A program made the translations under genes and the position numbers. 64,000 nucleotides of DNA from Silene conica. Lineage: Eukaryota > Streptophyta > Magnoliopsida > Caryophyllales > Caryophyllaceae. The notes under the pieces are model-generated. The model saw only the letters and a program-made list of their open reading frames with translations. It ran no database searches and was not told where the DNA came from. The stretch spans positions 61,804,548 through 61,868,547 of the forward strand of contig CM055311.2 in NCBI GenBank assembly GCA_029255685.2, written 5' to 3'. Shown piece by piece: positions 33,181-45,800 of the stretch. Every line of letters begins with the position of its first letter. The stretch's first letter is position 1.

Positions 33181-34096
33181 TTTAAATTGGTTTTCCGTCT
33201 TTTTATTAAGTTTTTAACATAAATTTAGATCTTTTTCATATTTTATAATCTAATCATTACTAATTTTGCGTGTTAACAGGATTCGTTTGAGGAGTTTGGT
33301 GGAAATGATGTTAATTACAACCGCCTATTTTGAGTCAGATACATATTTTGAGAGTTGGGATGAGATGTTTACCTCGGCTCATAAAATAGCATTTGATAAC
33401 GGGTTTGCCTTAGTAAAAGCAACAAATGGGGCCAAAAATCGTAAACAACCGGAGTTGCTCAGGTCATACTTTCGTTGTTCAAGGTACGACCGAACCAGAA
33501 AGAAGATCGATCCTGAGAAACCCGAGAAGCCTAATAAGAGAGGGGCAGCTAAGTGTGATTGTTTGTTTAGGGTTCGAGCCGTACATGACTACGTTAATGA
33601 TATAAATGGGAAGCAGCTGATTGTTTGGAACATTCTGACTTCGGAGAAGGGTGGATATCACAACCACGAAGTAACAAACTACAAAGATGGGGATAGACAT
33701 TTTGCTGGTTTGGATGTCGAAGAGAAAGATTTCGTGAGGCAACAAGTCCGGGCATCCATTCCGCCGAGAGATATCAAAAACGGTCTTCACCAAAGAACCC
33801 CGGATAAACCCCAACCTACAAGCGGACAAATTTATAGCGAGGCAAACAAGGTTCGGCGTGAGATGAGAAGAACGTGGAATCTCTCTCAACAACTGTTGGC
33901 TCTAGCAAGCGATTTCTATATTTCTCGTCCTCTAGGGGACCCACTTCTATTTGGTCCACGAGCAAGCGATTTCTATATTTCTCGTGATGTTTCTATTAAA
34001 GACACTGGGCTGATACGGAGGATGAAAGAGATGAACCTGGGGCTAGGCTTGAGGGGACTGAGAGACTTCCTAGTGGAGACTCGACGACGGCGATAG

Positions 34097-34650
34097 AGCA
34101 CCAGTGGATAGAATCGGTACGGGATCCGCCTCATTCTGAGGAAGGTGCATGGGGAAGTTTCTCCAGTTGGTGTACTACTATGGAACAGTGGAGAGACAAA
34201 GTTGATTCTAGTTTAGTCGAGCTGGGTACTCAATTCAAGGGGATAAAGGATCGATTGGAGAGTCATGAGGATACTATGAAGGAGATTGACGACCATCTTT
34301 TGGAGTCCTTGGCTTATCATAAATCTTTGCATGCTTTCTACTTGAAACGTTGCCCTAATGAGATGAATCCTTTATCGCACGAGATGTTGGCCGACATAGA
34401 GGAGCGAAAAGCATCTAGAGTAGCAAGGATAGCGGCACGTGCTAGTGCAACCAGAGACCAAGCGAGCCCTTCCGGTTCTCACTGAGTCTTCATGGTATGA
34501 TCCCCTTTCTCACTTTTCTTTATTTTAGTGTCCTTTGAAACATTAGGGACAATGTTTTGCTCAAGTGTGGGGAAGGATATCTATCATATCATTTGTAAAT
34601 TGTGTATCACTTTTTCCTTTATTAAAAAAAAAAGAGCCCGACTAGGTGAA
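34097..34650 (+). pseudogene. Small coiled-coil-like ORF and Ty3/gypsy-like remnant, left of the Copia insertion
   Basis: An ORF at 34180-34485 (101 residues) begins MEQWRDKVDSSLVELG and contains a charged helix (FKGIKDRLESHEDTMKEID) and a basic, Ala/Ser-rich tail. I do not recognise the protein. After it, ACATTAGGGACAATG and CTCAAGTGTGGGGA resemble the motif found before the 3' region of plant Athila/Tat-type gypsy elements. I take this as a broken retrotransposon. It is cut at 34650 by the Copia element and resumes at 42980. Confidence 0.45.
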
Positions 34651-35899
34651 TGTTGGGAAATGTGTCCTCAACAATAGTGCGATCACGTAATTAAATCTCA
34701 TAGCGAGAATGCGCAAGGGATGATACGATTTTATATTAGTCAACTGACCAACATTAATCGGTAATGATTGGCTAGCTAGAGTTTGACATTACTGTCGTAT
34801 GACGGTGGTGGTCAGTTGATCCCTTTAGGTCACACCTTTAGGATAATTCCCTTAATTGATAAAATGATCAAATGTAAATTGATACGATTTGATCATATTC
34901 CTTAAACTCGTATATCGAGAAATTAGAGGTTAAATCTTAATGTAAGATTTGTGTTTAAAATTGAAACGTATCAGTTGTTAAACAATAAAACGATATTCTA
35001 TAATATCGTGATTAGAATGAATCGGGTTATAATTAATACAAAGGTTGTAAATCGTATTGACGATAATTATAAATGATCATTTTACAATTGTGATTTCGAA
35101 TTACTTGTCAATTAATAAATAGGATTTATTTAATTATAATATTTATACGATAAATATTTATGTATATATATATTATATTGTATTACTTTGTTACATATAA
35201 GATGTCACAATTCTATACAATTTGTACAATTGACAAAGTGTAAAATGGATAACCATTTTGACCTTAAATGTGACGGTTTGGGGAGGGTTTGAGGAGTGTT
35301 TGAGAAGCACACTAAATACCCTATTAACCTAATGATTATAGTGTGCCTTGAGAACACTACCTAAGGCCAATAGAATTGCATAGGAAAGGGAAGGTGTTCC
35401 CTCTTGTGGCTCCCTATGCTTCGGCCGTCCCAAACCCAAAACCACACTAATAAAAGTTGTGATCTTCTAATCTCACAAAAAATTCATTATTCATTCTAGC
35501 AAAAACCCTAGCAAATTTTCTAGAGAGAAAAAATTGTGATAAAACCTCTAATATATTATTATAAGATAATAAAAATCATACTATTTTATAGTATTGCAAT
35601 AACATTCTAATAAGAGAGATTAGAATAAGTTTAAGGAGAAACCGGTTTTGTAACTAGCTTGTTCAAGTCTTGGTTGATTGAGGGATTGTCTTGGTGCATC
35701 CAAATGAGGTATTCTAATTTGGGTACTAGGAGGATCATTCTTGCTAAACTTTCGGACCGTGTGTAAGGGTTCGAGAACTCTCTTATTTCCGCTTTTTAGC
35801 ATGCTTAAGATCACTTATAATATGTTAATTAAAGGGTTAATTAAAAGATTATGTTAGTATGACTAAAGATTAGTTTTTGAGTAACTAATAAACCTAACA
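34651..35899 (+). repeat. 5' LTR of the Copia-type element
   Basis: 1249 bp, TG...CA ends. It contains AT-rich promoter-like sequence (TATATATATATTATATT near 35163-35180) and a transcribed-looking 3' half with TCTAGCAAAAACCCTAG. Confidence 0.93.
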
Positions 35900-38347
35900 G
35901 TTGGTATCAGAGCAATAGGTTGTTTGCATGCTTTCCGTTTACGTTTTTACGGAGTTATAGAGATAACAATATAAAACTTGATATTTTCGTTTGATATAAG
36001 ATATGCACGAAACTAATTTGGCATGAATACCTAATGTTTTCTAAAATGTTTTAGAATATTTGGAATATTTTTTGCATGAATATTGATTAATGGTATATTA
36101 AATCTCGGTTTTTATAAAGTTTTAATGGTTAAAGTCGTTTATTTTGGGAAAAATAGCTAAAATCATCTTTTAGCCGAGATTTTTCAGTATGTTATCACAT
36201 GTATTTTCTATAATATGAATATGAATTTTCGTAAATTATGGACTTATAAAACGTGTGATATGAATTTTAAGTGTTAAAATGCAATAAGATGAGTAAAAAT
36301 GGGTTAAAATAGTTATATTGTGAATTTGACTATAAAAATTTATGAGGATGTCACATGCAATATTTAACATTTATGCTAAATTTTCCAGAAATTTATCTCA
36401 TATATTGCAATATTATAGATTTTTAATGTAAAAATCGGGTAATTAGTGACATAATTTCGACTTTAATAGTTTAAGTTGGAATTTGGCCATAAAAATTTAA
36501 CACGATGTCATATATATTATTTCCAGCATGTATAAAATTTTCGAGAATTTTATCTTATTTTATGCTTGAGAAATAATTTTAAAGGTTAAAATCGTACGAT
36601 ATATGACGAAAATCGTTAAAATTTGCAATAGTTGTTAAAATGGCCGAAAAATTTGACCCATAATAGTAATATATGATATGTTCATCACTGAAATTTTCTT
36701 GGGAGCCAAAAGTTTCTGATTTAGTTTAATTTTAATTGTTGAAAAGTTGCATTTAAAATTAAAATAATAAGAGTCTTTAAATTAAAGTTTCGGCTCTTGG
36801 GCAGTGTGCCATTTAATTTTCTGTCCATTTTTGTGTTCTTAAGATGTTTTGGAAGGTATAAAAATATTATTAGTATTTAATTTGCATTTATGAAGTTAAT
36901 TATTGAATTTTCCGACTTAAAATGCTCGTTTTACGTCTTATTTACGAAATAATGTTAAAACCGTATAAATACTAATATTTTAAGATTCTGAAAATTTTAA
37001 GAACATTCTGGATTTTTCAAATTTTGAATTTTGAATTTTCGAATTTTTTATGACTCTTTTGGATTTTATATTATTTTTCCCGTAAAACCGAGTAATACCG
37101 ATCAATATTGAAATATATTAAGTTAAGTCATGTTCAAAGTTTGAGTGAGACTAAATTTTGAAACCTATAAGAGTTAGGATGATTAACTTAAGGATGAAAA
37201 CCGTTTCATTTAATGCATAGTGTTGTTAAACGTTAAAACACGCGATTCCATAAACCGAGGTTTGCGATAACTATTTAAATAAGTGTTTTAAATAGGACGA
37301 TTTGGCTTAGGGTTTGCATGTTAATTCATATTTACATAAGCATTGCATATTTTATATTATGAATGTCATGATTTATTTTACGTAATTTTGGGAATTATGT
37401 AATTTACTTAGTATGGCCTTAGTTTTAATCGGTATTTCCCGTAATGTAAGGGGTTACCGATTCGGTTGTAATTTTGTGATCTCGTATCACCCAATTGTAA
37501 TTTATTTCTATTTTATAATGTATAAAGTAGACTAGAAAAGTTGTAATATTTGTAAAATCCGGAGTTCCTTGAAGACGGTGTCATTCGGAAAGGAGTTCCG
37601 ACAAGACGGTGTTTACCTCGAAGTGCGTGCCGCGTGAAGTTCAAGGGACCAAAGGAGTTGGTTTCCGAATTTGTACTTTTATTATTTCTTTTCTAGGAAA
37701 GGCCATACTAGGGTTTATTTTATGCTTTTATTTTTGCTTTTTATATGTTTGCATGCATAGCCAAATCGTCATACATCGTATCATGCATGTTTCGACCTAG
37801 TCGACCTAGTCATTTATTTTATCGATAATTCACCGACTTAGTTCACTTATACGGAGATAGATAATAATTTGACTAGATCTCTTACATATAAATATTGAGA
37901 CTTAGCCTTACCAAAAAGTACGGACCCGTGAATCCCTTCTTCACAAGAACGTAGGCTCGGCTACACCGGGGTACTAAAATTGTCACGTTGGGTAAGTGGG
38001 GCAATAAGATTATACCTTGAAATGTGGTTGATCTCAACGAAAGTATTCGTAACCGTAGTTGCAATAAGTTCGGGCTAAAGATAATTTTAAGAAAATTGTC
38101 GACCGAGAGTTCTAAGAGTAGAACCGATTAAAGGGTTAATCCACCAAATTATACCGATACGGGTTGAATCGGCTACACCGTGCCCGCATTAGTATGGGTT
38201 TGGGTCTCGGGATTGTTTACTTAATTGGGTAAGAGATCATTAAGTAAATATATAACTAAACTTGTTAAAGTTTCTAGTTTAAATTAAGAATTTTAAAATG
38301 ATGTTGTTTTTCCTTTTATTATTGTAGTTTAATTTTCAACAACATCA
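35900..38347 (+). other. Long noncoding leader of the retrotransposon
   Basis: About 2.4 kb between the 5' LTR and gag. It starts with the primer-binding site TGGTATCAGAGC (35901-35912) and is otherwise AT-rich without a conserved ORF. It probably holds packaging signals, by analogy with related elements. Confidence 0.6.
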
Positions 38348-39283
38348 ATGGCAACCAACGCTCCACCTCTCACTAACGTATCATGGCTTCGATCCTTTAT
38401 GGATCGTTGCAAACTCGATAAGCATGGTTCAAACTTTAAGGATTGGGATGCGCAATTACTTTTGGCCGCTCAAGGTGACGATAAGAGTCGTTACCTATCC
38501 GAAGCCGCTCCTCCCGCTCCAACCGCTCGTTCCGCGGTCGGAACTCGTGAGGCCTATAAAGCCTACATGAAAGAGTCCTCCGCTCTTAAAAATGTGCTCA
38601 TCTTCTCCATGGAGCCGGATCTCCAAAGGAGTATGATTAAGTTGACCACATCATATGAGATATACACCAAGCTTGCGACCATGTTTTCGCAAACTCCTAG
38701 GGTGATTCAATATGAGGCGGCTTCCGCCTTCTTTGACATTACATTCAAGGAAGGGCAAAAGATAAGCCCTCATGTGCTCAAACTCGTTGAGCTCGCGGAG
38801 ACTCTAAAAGCTCAAAATGTTGATGTTCCCGACTCTCTTATTATTGACCGAGTTCTTCACTCACTCAATAAGGTTAAAGCGTATGCTCAATTCCGGGTGA
38901 ATTTCAATATGCGAAACCAAGAAACCACGTTGGAAGAGTTGCATAAGATGCTCGTCCAAGCCGAAAGGGACATGAAACTTCATGAAAGTTCCACCAAGGA
39001 TGTTTTGAACATCAAAAAGAAAGGGAAAACGAGCTTCAAAAGGAATGCCTATAAAGGCAATGGCAAGAAAACGTTCAAGCCCAAGGCGACCAAAGAAAAG
39101 ACCTTTTCGAAAGGCGCTTCCACCTCGTCTTCAAAAGAGCAAGACAAGTGTCATTATTGCACGAGGATCGGTCATTGGAAGCGAAATTGCCCCAAATACT
39201 TAAGTGATCTCAAAAATGGGAAGGCAACCGCCGTAGGTAATAATTCTCGTTTAAATTCATGTCATTTATCAACTTATGTATAA
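38348..39283 (+). CDS. gag: Copia-type Gag protein with zinc knuckle
   Basis: 311 residues. The N-terminal part (MATNAPPLTNVSWLRSFMDR, then FKDWDAQLLLAAQGDDK) and the middle (ALKNVLIFSMEPDLQRSM, TFKEGQKISPHVLKL, HSLNKVKAYAQFRVNFNMRN) match the capsid domain of plant Copia Gag (UBN2 family). A lysine-rich linker (about 220-270) precedes a CCHC zinc knuckle, CHYCTRIGHWKRNC. Gag forms the virus-like particle that packages element RNA. The frame ends 20-25 codons past the knuckle with a tail that looks like intron read-through. A donor at 39237 (GTAG/GTAATA) and an acceptor at 39327 (TTAAAG/GGGCG) would instead give an acidic-basic tail ending at 39371. There is no fusion to Pol. Confidence 0.9.
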   Translation: MATNAPPLTNVSWLRSFMDRCKLDKHGSNFKDWDAQLLLAAQGDDKSRYLSEAAPPAPTARSAVGTREAYKAYMKESSALKNVLIFSMEPDLQRSMIKLTTSYEIYTKLATMFSQTPRVIQYEAASAFFDITFKEGQKISPHVLKLVELAETLKAQNVDVPDSLIIDRVLHSLNKVKAYAQFRVNFNMRNQETTLEELHKMLVQAERDMKLHESSTKDVLNIKKKGKTSFKRNAYKGNGKKTFKPKATKEKTFSKGASTSSSKEQDKCHYCTRIGHWKRNCPKYLSDLKNGKATAVGNNSRLNSCHLSTYV

Positions 39284-41726
39284 TGATACAAATGTGTTGA
39301 TATTTACCCTTTTTAATTGTTTTAAAGGGGCGCCTCCTAATAATGATAAGGGCAAGGAGAAGGAAGCATGAGGTTCCTTACTTGGATGGCTATGGTAGCA
39401 TCCAAATTGATCGAAGACTTGAAGAGCTAGCCTCTAATTTTCATATCGTCTTCTTTCATATTTTGCATTTATTTATGGAACAATTTATTTTCTTGTAAGA
39501 CAAGGATTAAAATCCTAAAACAATGGTTGTAGTTTTGGATATTGGTGACTTGGTTTTCAACCCGAGTCACTACTTTTGTTCTTAATCAATGTTTTGATTT
39601 CTCAAATAAATTACATGCCTTGTTTAAACATGAATAATAGTGATTTAATCACGCAATTAACAATTGATACGATCAATATAATACAATCAAAGTGTTGATT
39701 AAAACGGAAAACTACACCCCGGCCATGAGATACTTTCAATCAAAATGAGACAATATTAGTTCATTATAAGATTTTCATTTTAAGTGAAAATGAGAATGTT
39801 TTCGTCACACCTATAAAACTTCAAACATTCATATGCATTGGTTAATCGAAATAGCTATCCTTATACGAATAAAGGTTATTGTTAGAAGGATAGAGTGGGA
39901 GAAAATATTTCGCTCGCAAACCAATGATATAAATAAAGAATCTTAGAGAAGATTCCTACTTGGGAGTCTTAAGAAGAGCCCTAAATGATTTGAAGAAACT
40001 ACGAGATGACACCGAAGAAACTACGGGAGGACACTCGAAGAAAGGTTCTTTATGTTCATTGTTTCATAGAGAGGAGACATGAAACCCCGTATGAATTCGG
40101 AAGGAATATCGGTTCCTTAAGATAATGATTTTTTAAAGATTATAAGATAATAGAGGAGAAATCATCTATCTATACGGGAAGAAAGACCGGTTCCTTAATA
40201 AATGATTTTTCAAAATTTATAAGATAAAAGAGAAGAAATCATCTCAATTCTCTCAATGTAGTTACAAGGAAATTATCATGTCATATTCGTCTCGAGGAAA
40301 CGAAGACATGATAATAGGGTGATGATTGATTGAAAAGAAAATAGATCACTATAAGGATAGTGATGGTAATAATAATTATAGAAATAGTTTAACATGCGAG
40401 AAATGAACGATTCATTTAAGAAATCGAGGGATATTGTTTTCAGTGGGAGCGATATTCATCAAATAATTGAAACCTACCATTTAGAGAGAATGGGTGATTC
40501 TTTAAGAGTAAAGAATAAGAGGTACTCAATTTAGATGAATAAAATAATTTGTATCATATGATGATGGAGTTTTAATGGGAAGGTTTATTATATGGATAAT
40601 AAAAGGTCGCCCACTAGAAGTTAGAATGGTTGGATACATTATTCATAATGATGAATGAAACCATTATCAAATAGCCAAGATGAGTGAAAATTATTAGAAT
40701 GATGAAATCATAAATAGACTACAATATAGTTTTCAGTACATAAGTGACTGTATATCGATATGTCACAAGTTATAAGATAACAGTGGGAGCTTTCCTCCGG
40801 AAAGGAAACTCAAAATCTAGAAAGAGTTCTAGATATGTACTCAAATAGAATCATATTATACGGGATAATATGAGAATGAAGGAGACAAAAATTTGTAAGT
40901 TTTGCAATTATGAATAAAGGGTTATTCGCAAAACACTAATACAAATAGATGATTGTGAAACAAATGCAATGTAATAGTATTGACTATTGTTGCATGACAA
41001 CATCATTTGAGTTATAATTAACTCAAAGTAAAAGATACTTTGTCAAAGTCCAAATGGGTTGTTTGAGACAATATTGAACCCCATAAGTGAACTGGATTGA
41101 CTTAGTATGTCCCCTAGCCGCTTGCATGAGGTGACATCTCAAAGCGACTAGAGTGTGAGGCGATTGATGGCAAGTTCAAGTGCCATAGAGTCATATGTGA
41201 TGACTAGTCGATCACATAGGCAGACTGTAAGAGACACTCTGTCGGGCAATGTGACCGCTTATAGAGTTCTGGAAATTTTATAGCCGGGTCGTGGCGAGAG
41301 CTGCTATAGTATTCTTGTGAGTCAATTCTTAGACTAAAGACTACTCTCCCAAGATGGTACAATTTAGGCATAACCTTGATCCATTCTCTACGACTTTTCG
41401 TAACTGAAGTCAAATGGGATTGTTTTGGGTTATGACTGACTGTGACTAGTTGAAGGAAGTAGTGCGATAGAAATTGTCCACCCCTTGTCAGGGTTGTTCA
41501 AATCTCAAGGCCACTCGAGGAGAAGTTAACTGAAAATGCGTGGCCACGCTCGGAAGGTATCTATGGTAGATAATTCCGGTCAAACAGTTATTCTCCAGAT
41601 CGAGGAAACCACTCATGATATGATCGAATGCAAGTACGACCTCAGAGAGACATCTTGCATTGAGTGGGAGATTTTAATAGGACAAGAGAATTGGTGACGC
41701 ACACTTGTCGAGGACAAGTGGGAGAT
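39284..41726 (+). other. Noncoding part of the retrotransposon where pol would normally be
   Basis: No frame longer than about 70 codons and no recognisable protease, integrase, reverse transcriptase or RNase H motif. Near 39990-40035, GAAACTACGAGATGACACC and GAAACTACGGGAGGACAC form a short tandem. The end (about 41500-41726) has the usual GTGGGAGAT polypurine-rich sequence. Confidence 0.7.
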
Positions 41727-42974
41727 TGTTGGGAAATGTGTCCTCAACAATAGTGCGATCACGTAATTAAATCTCATAGCGAGAATGCGCAAGGGATGAT
41801 ACGATTTTATATTAGTCAACTGCCAACATTAATCGGTAATGATTGGCTAGCTAGAGTTTGACATTACTGTCGTATGATGGTGGTGGTCAGTTGATACCTT
41901 TAGGTCACACCTTTAGGATAATTCCCTTAATTGATAAAATGATCAAATGTATATTGATACGATTTGATCATATTCCTTAAACTCGTATATCGAGAAATTA
42001 GAGGTTAAATCTTAATGTAAGATTTGTGTTTAAAATTGAAACGTATCAGTTGTTAAACAATAAAACGATATTCTATAATATCGTGATTAGAATGAATCGG
42101 GTTATAATTAATACAAAGGTTGTAAATCGTATTGACGATAATTATAAATGATCATTTTACAATTGTAATTTCGAATTACTTGTCAATTAATAAATAGGAT
42201 TTATTTAATTATAATATTTATACGATAAATATTTATGTATATATATATTATATTGTATTACTTTGTTACATATAAGATGTCACAATTCTATACAATTTGT
42301 ACAATTGACAAAGTGTAAAATGGATAACCATTTTGACCTTAAATGTGACGGTTTGGGGAGGGTTTGAGGAGTGTTTGAGAAGCACACTAAATACCCTATT
42401 AACCTAATGATTATAGTGTGCCTTGAGAACACTACCTAAGGCCAATAGAATTGCATAGGAAAGGGAAGGTGTTCCCTCTTGTGGCTCCCTATGCTTCGGC
42501 CGTCCCAAACCCAAAACCACACTAATAAAAGTTGTGATCTTCTAATCTCACAAAAAAATCATTATTCATTCTAGCAAAAACCCTAGCAAATTTTCTAGAG
42601 AGAAAAAATTGTGATAAAACCTCTAATATATTATTATAAGATAATAAAAATCATACTATTTTATAGTATTGCAATAACATTCTAATAAGAGAGATTAGAA
42701 TAAGTTTAAGGAGAAACCGATTTTGTAACTAGCTTGTTCAAGTCTCGGTTGATTGAGGGATTGTCTTGGTGCATCCAAATGAGGTATTCTAATTTGGGTA
42801 CTAGGAGGATCATCCTTGCTAAACTTTCGGGCCGTGTGTAAGGGTTCGAGAACTCTTTTATTTCCGCTTTTTAGCATGCTTAAGATCACTTATAATATGT
42901 TAATTAAAGGGTTAATTAAAAGATTATGTTAGTATGACTAAAGATTAGTTTTTGTGTAACTAATAAACCTAACA
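41727..42974 (+). repeat. 3' LTR of the Copia-type element
   Basis: 1248 bp, nearly identical to the 5' LTR. It is preceded by the polypurine tract AAGTGGGAGAT. Confidence 0.93.
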
Positions 42975-42979
42975 GTGAA

Positions 42980-44860
42980 AACCCGAAAGGGCACCTTGGC
43001 AAAAAAAAAAGGGAATGTGGCCGAGGACAGAGTAAAAACCCGAAAGGGTGCTCCGGGTAAATGAAGAAATGAGTTGCGTGCCACGAGAGTAGGGTGAAAA
43101 AATGATACAAGTTAGAGTGAAAACTCGCAAGGGCGGGCGCTCTAACCAAAATGAGAGATCTTATTAGAAAAAAAAACATTGATTTACTACTTCCCATGCA
43201 TTTTAACGAGGTGATATAAGTGCGGACCAAAAAGGTGTTAGGGTAGAACTAATTGGTGCTAAAAAGAGTCGTAGAACTAGAATTTCGTAACATCATACGA
43301 ATGATATTTTGTCGTTGGTTGTTGATGCGGATGTTGAAGTTTATGGAGGCTATCTTGTGGTCACAAACTTGTGTTGTTGTTGGAGTTTTATTGTGAATGT
43401 GACCTTGTGTCATCATGGTTTTGTGAGGGATGATATAAGGAGGGCGAGTGAGGGATGTTGATATAGCTTGTTGATGGATCGCTTCGTTCTTCTCTTGTAA
43501 GACCTTGTGTGTTTCATTGTTATATTTCCGAGTGTTGCTCGGGACGAGCAACGGTCTAACTGTGGGGAAGTTGATGTAGTGTGTTTTGTAGGTGCTAAAA
43601 ATGGTGATTTGGGTTAGACTAAAGTGTTAAATTGATGATGAAAAATGATTGTTAAAAGTCTTGATGTTGCAATATTGGAGGAATGTCATATGTTGGATAA
43701 AAGACGGGTTTTGTGCATTGATTCCATAGATTAGATTGGAGTGTTGAAGTGTTGGAGTTTTGGTGGGTTGAATAAGGGAATAAAAGGAAAGCTTTACTGC
43801 CAGGAGAGTGCTAGGAGACTGCCAGGAGAGGGCTGGGCGACCGGAATGCCAAGAGAAAGCATGCGAGGCGCGGGAGAGCAGCTCAGAACTGAAGACGCAA
43901 ATATTTTATTTCCTTGTTTTAGTTTCTTTCCATATTTTTGTTTTTGGGTTTTTATAAAAAAAGGATATATATTTTTGTTACCTAGTATCTATGATTATCA
44001 CATCAGTTACGTTGGAAGGAGAAGAGAACCCTAATTATTTTTCATTAGCAAAGACATGGACAACTAATTTTTTTTTATCTCGGATTAAGATTTGAAGCAT
44101 CTGATTTATTCATCTTGTGAGATTATTATTCATCTTCCTTTAATTTCTTGAGTATTATTAATTCTTTGTTTCAATTTTATGGTTGTTGAATGTTTAGATT
44201 AAAGTAGCTAATTAATCTTCACAATTATCAATCTATTGTTATTCTAGTGAATAAATCCGGAATTGTTCAACCTCGCTACATAAAGTAACAATCTTTACCC
44301 TTTGTATTGGATGCGTTTCATCATATCTAGGTTAAAGAGAGAATTAACTTGTGATTCGAACTAATAATCGCGTGTTTTATTGGTCGTCACTTCTATCGTT
44401 CCTTATTCATTCATGCTGTTATTGAATTAAACTTAATCGCGTGTATTAGGTTGTTTGATAATTAGGTTATTTGATTATCGCGTTTCGAGTCAAATAATAT
44501 TACAAAGGAGTTGGGAAATTGTTCCCACGATAGTCTACTTAAGAGTCGATAGGGAGTCGTTAGTCTATGATCAATTGATCAGTTTGTGGAAATTCTTACC
44601 CGAAACCTTCTCAATCATCTAAAATCTTTATTATTTTAGTCTTTCATCTATTTATTTAATTGTTATTTTTGTTACTCAATCATTCTAAAACCCCCCTTGG
44701 TTACTATTTGTCTGCATTTGTATTCACATAATTTACTTTGTTTTCCCAGTGGATTCGACACCCGACTTACCTCTACTATATAGTTAAGGTAATATGACTT
44801 ATTACTTATTTTTGAGAGCATACGACTTCGACTCACCAAATTTTAGCTAGCATTTTAATT
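42980..44860 (+). mobile_element. Ty3/gypsy-like remnant with probable LTR
   Basis: GTGAAAACCCGAAAGGGC-type sequence recurs at about 42975, 43035 and 43120. GAGCAACGGTCTAACTGTGG near 43545, then GGAAGTTGATGTAG, and the 3' end CCAGTGGATTCGACACCCGA near 44750, then GACTTCGACTCACCAAATTT near 44830, resemble conserved ends of plant Tat/Athila-type gypsy LTRs. The LTR would be about 43570-44850. No second LTR or coding region is left, so this is a truncated element or solo LTR. The 97-residue ORF at 43741 has no support. Confidence 0.4.
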
Positions 44861-45050
44861 AGATTTTACAGATATCATATAATAAATTGTCATATTAAAA
44901 TTTGTCATATGACATTATTTTAATTATGTTTTTAATTAGATATTATAGATATTATTATGTAACACAATATCTACTCTAGTATAATTACTTAGTATAACAC
45001 ACCTATAAACACAATTGAAAATAAATTGCAATCTGAGTTATATTAGGGAA

Positions 45051-45800
45051 TCAATATATATAATTAAAGGAGGCTTTTTTCTAAGCTTGTGGTAGTCTCC
45101 AACTTTTACAAAACTCTATTATTAATAAATAATGATTTAATTACAATTTTTCTATTAGAATTAGGAAATTAGAAAATAGATGATTAAATAATAATTTATT
45201 TATAATTTTCCTATTAGAATTAGAAAATAAGAAAATAATAAATTATTTACAATTTTTCTATTAGTTTCAGAAAAATAAAACATAGCTAAATATTTACAAT
45301 TTTTCTATTAGATTAGAGCATTATTATTAAGATGTGTATGCTTACTATTTAAGGTTATTAACTTTATTCAACTTTTTTATTAAAAAATGAAATATGGGAA
45401 ATGAATTAGATAATAATTGATTATTTACTTTATATATAATTAAATGAGGCTTTTTTCTAAGCTTGTGGTAGTCTCCAACTTTTACAAAACTCTATTATTA
45501 ATAAATAATGATTTAATTACAATTTTTCTATTAGAATTAGGAAATTAGAAAATAGATGATGAAATAATAATTTATTTATAATTTTCCTATTAGAATTAGA
45601 AAATAAGAAAATAATAAATTATTTACAATTTTTCTATTAGTTTCAGAAAAATAAAACATAGCTAAATATTTACAATTTTCCTATTAGATTAGAGCATTAT
45701 TATTAAGATGTGTATGCTTACTATTTAAGGTTATTAAATTTATTCAACTTTTTTATTAAAAATGAAAAATGGGAAATGAATTAGATAATAATTGATTATT
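45051..45800. repeat. Tandem duplication, period about 376 bp
   Basis: The block beginning ATAATTAAAGGAGGCTTTTT at about 45060 recurs almost unchanged at about 45436 (AAATGAGGCTTTTTTCTAAG). It includes GTGGTAGTCTCCAACTTTTA and the same chain of TTTTTCTATTAGAATTAG motifs. A third, partial unit trails to about 45900. Confidence 0.88.

Larger units (their letters stand above)
31037..34096 (+). pseudogene. FAR1/MULE-like DNA-binding-domain gene, interrupted and truncated
   Basis: A small first exon (31037-31063, ATG then eight codons, donor TCG/GTAAGT) is followed by an intron now holding a PIF-like element. An acceptor (GTTAACAG) before 33280 ends it. Exon 2 read in phase stops after 17 codons, but the +1 frame opens into a 276-residue ORF (33266-34096). 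From about residue 20 this shows the FAR1-type zinc domain: DEMFTSAHKIAFDNGFALVK, YFRCSRYDR, AAKCDCLFRVRA and GGYHNHEVTNY (Cys-Cys-His-His ligands). A linker (VRASIPPRDIKNGLHQRTP) typical of FAR1/MULE proteins follows. The MULE transposase domain is missing: after about 33895 the frame runs into unrelated sequence containing a duplicated ASDFYISR (about 33907 and 33964). A frameshift and truncation make it a pseudogene, or a domesticated DNA-binding fragment at best. Confidence 0.65.
34651..42974 (+). mobile_element. Young gag-only LTR retrotransposon (Copia-type, TR-GAG-like), TSD GTGAA
   Basis: Two LTRs (34651-35899 and 41727-42974) start TGTTGGGAAATGTG and end CCTAACA. They are flanked by the 5-bp duplication GTGAA (34646-34650, 42975-42979). 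By eye the LTRs differ by about 11 substitutions and one indel over about 1249 bp. A methionine-tRNA-type primer site (TGGTATCAGAGC) follows the 5' LTR at 35901 and a polypurine tract (AAGTGGGAGA) precedes the 3' LTR. The only intact gene is gag (38348-39283). No protease, integrase or reverse transcriptase is seen in the 2.4 kb between gag and the 3' LTR, so the element depends on another for movement. Confidence 0.93.

Noticed and set aside
35620..35814. 64-codon ORF present in both LTRs (also at 42695-42889)
   Set aside because: Present twice because the LTRs are duplicates. No known LTR-encoded protein and no supporting features.
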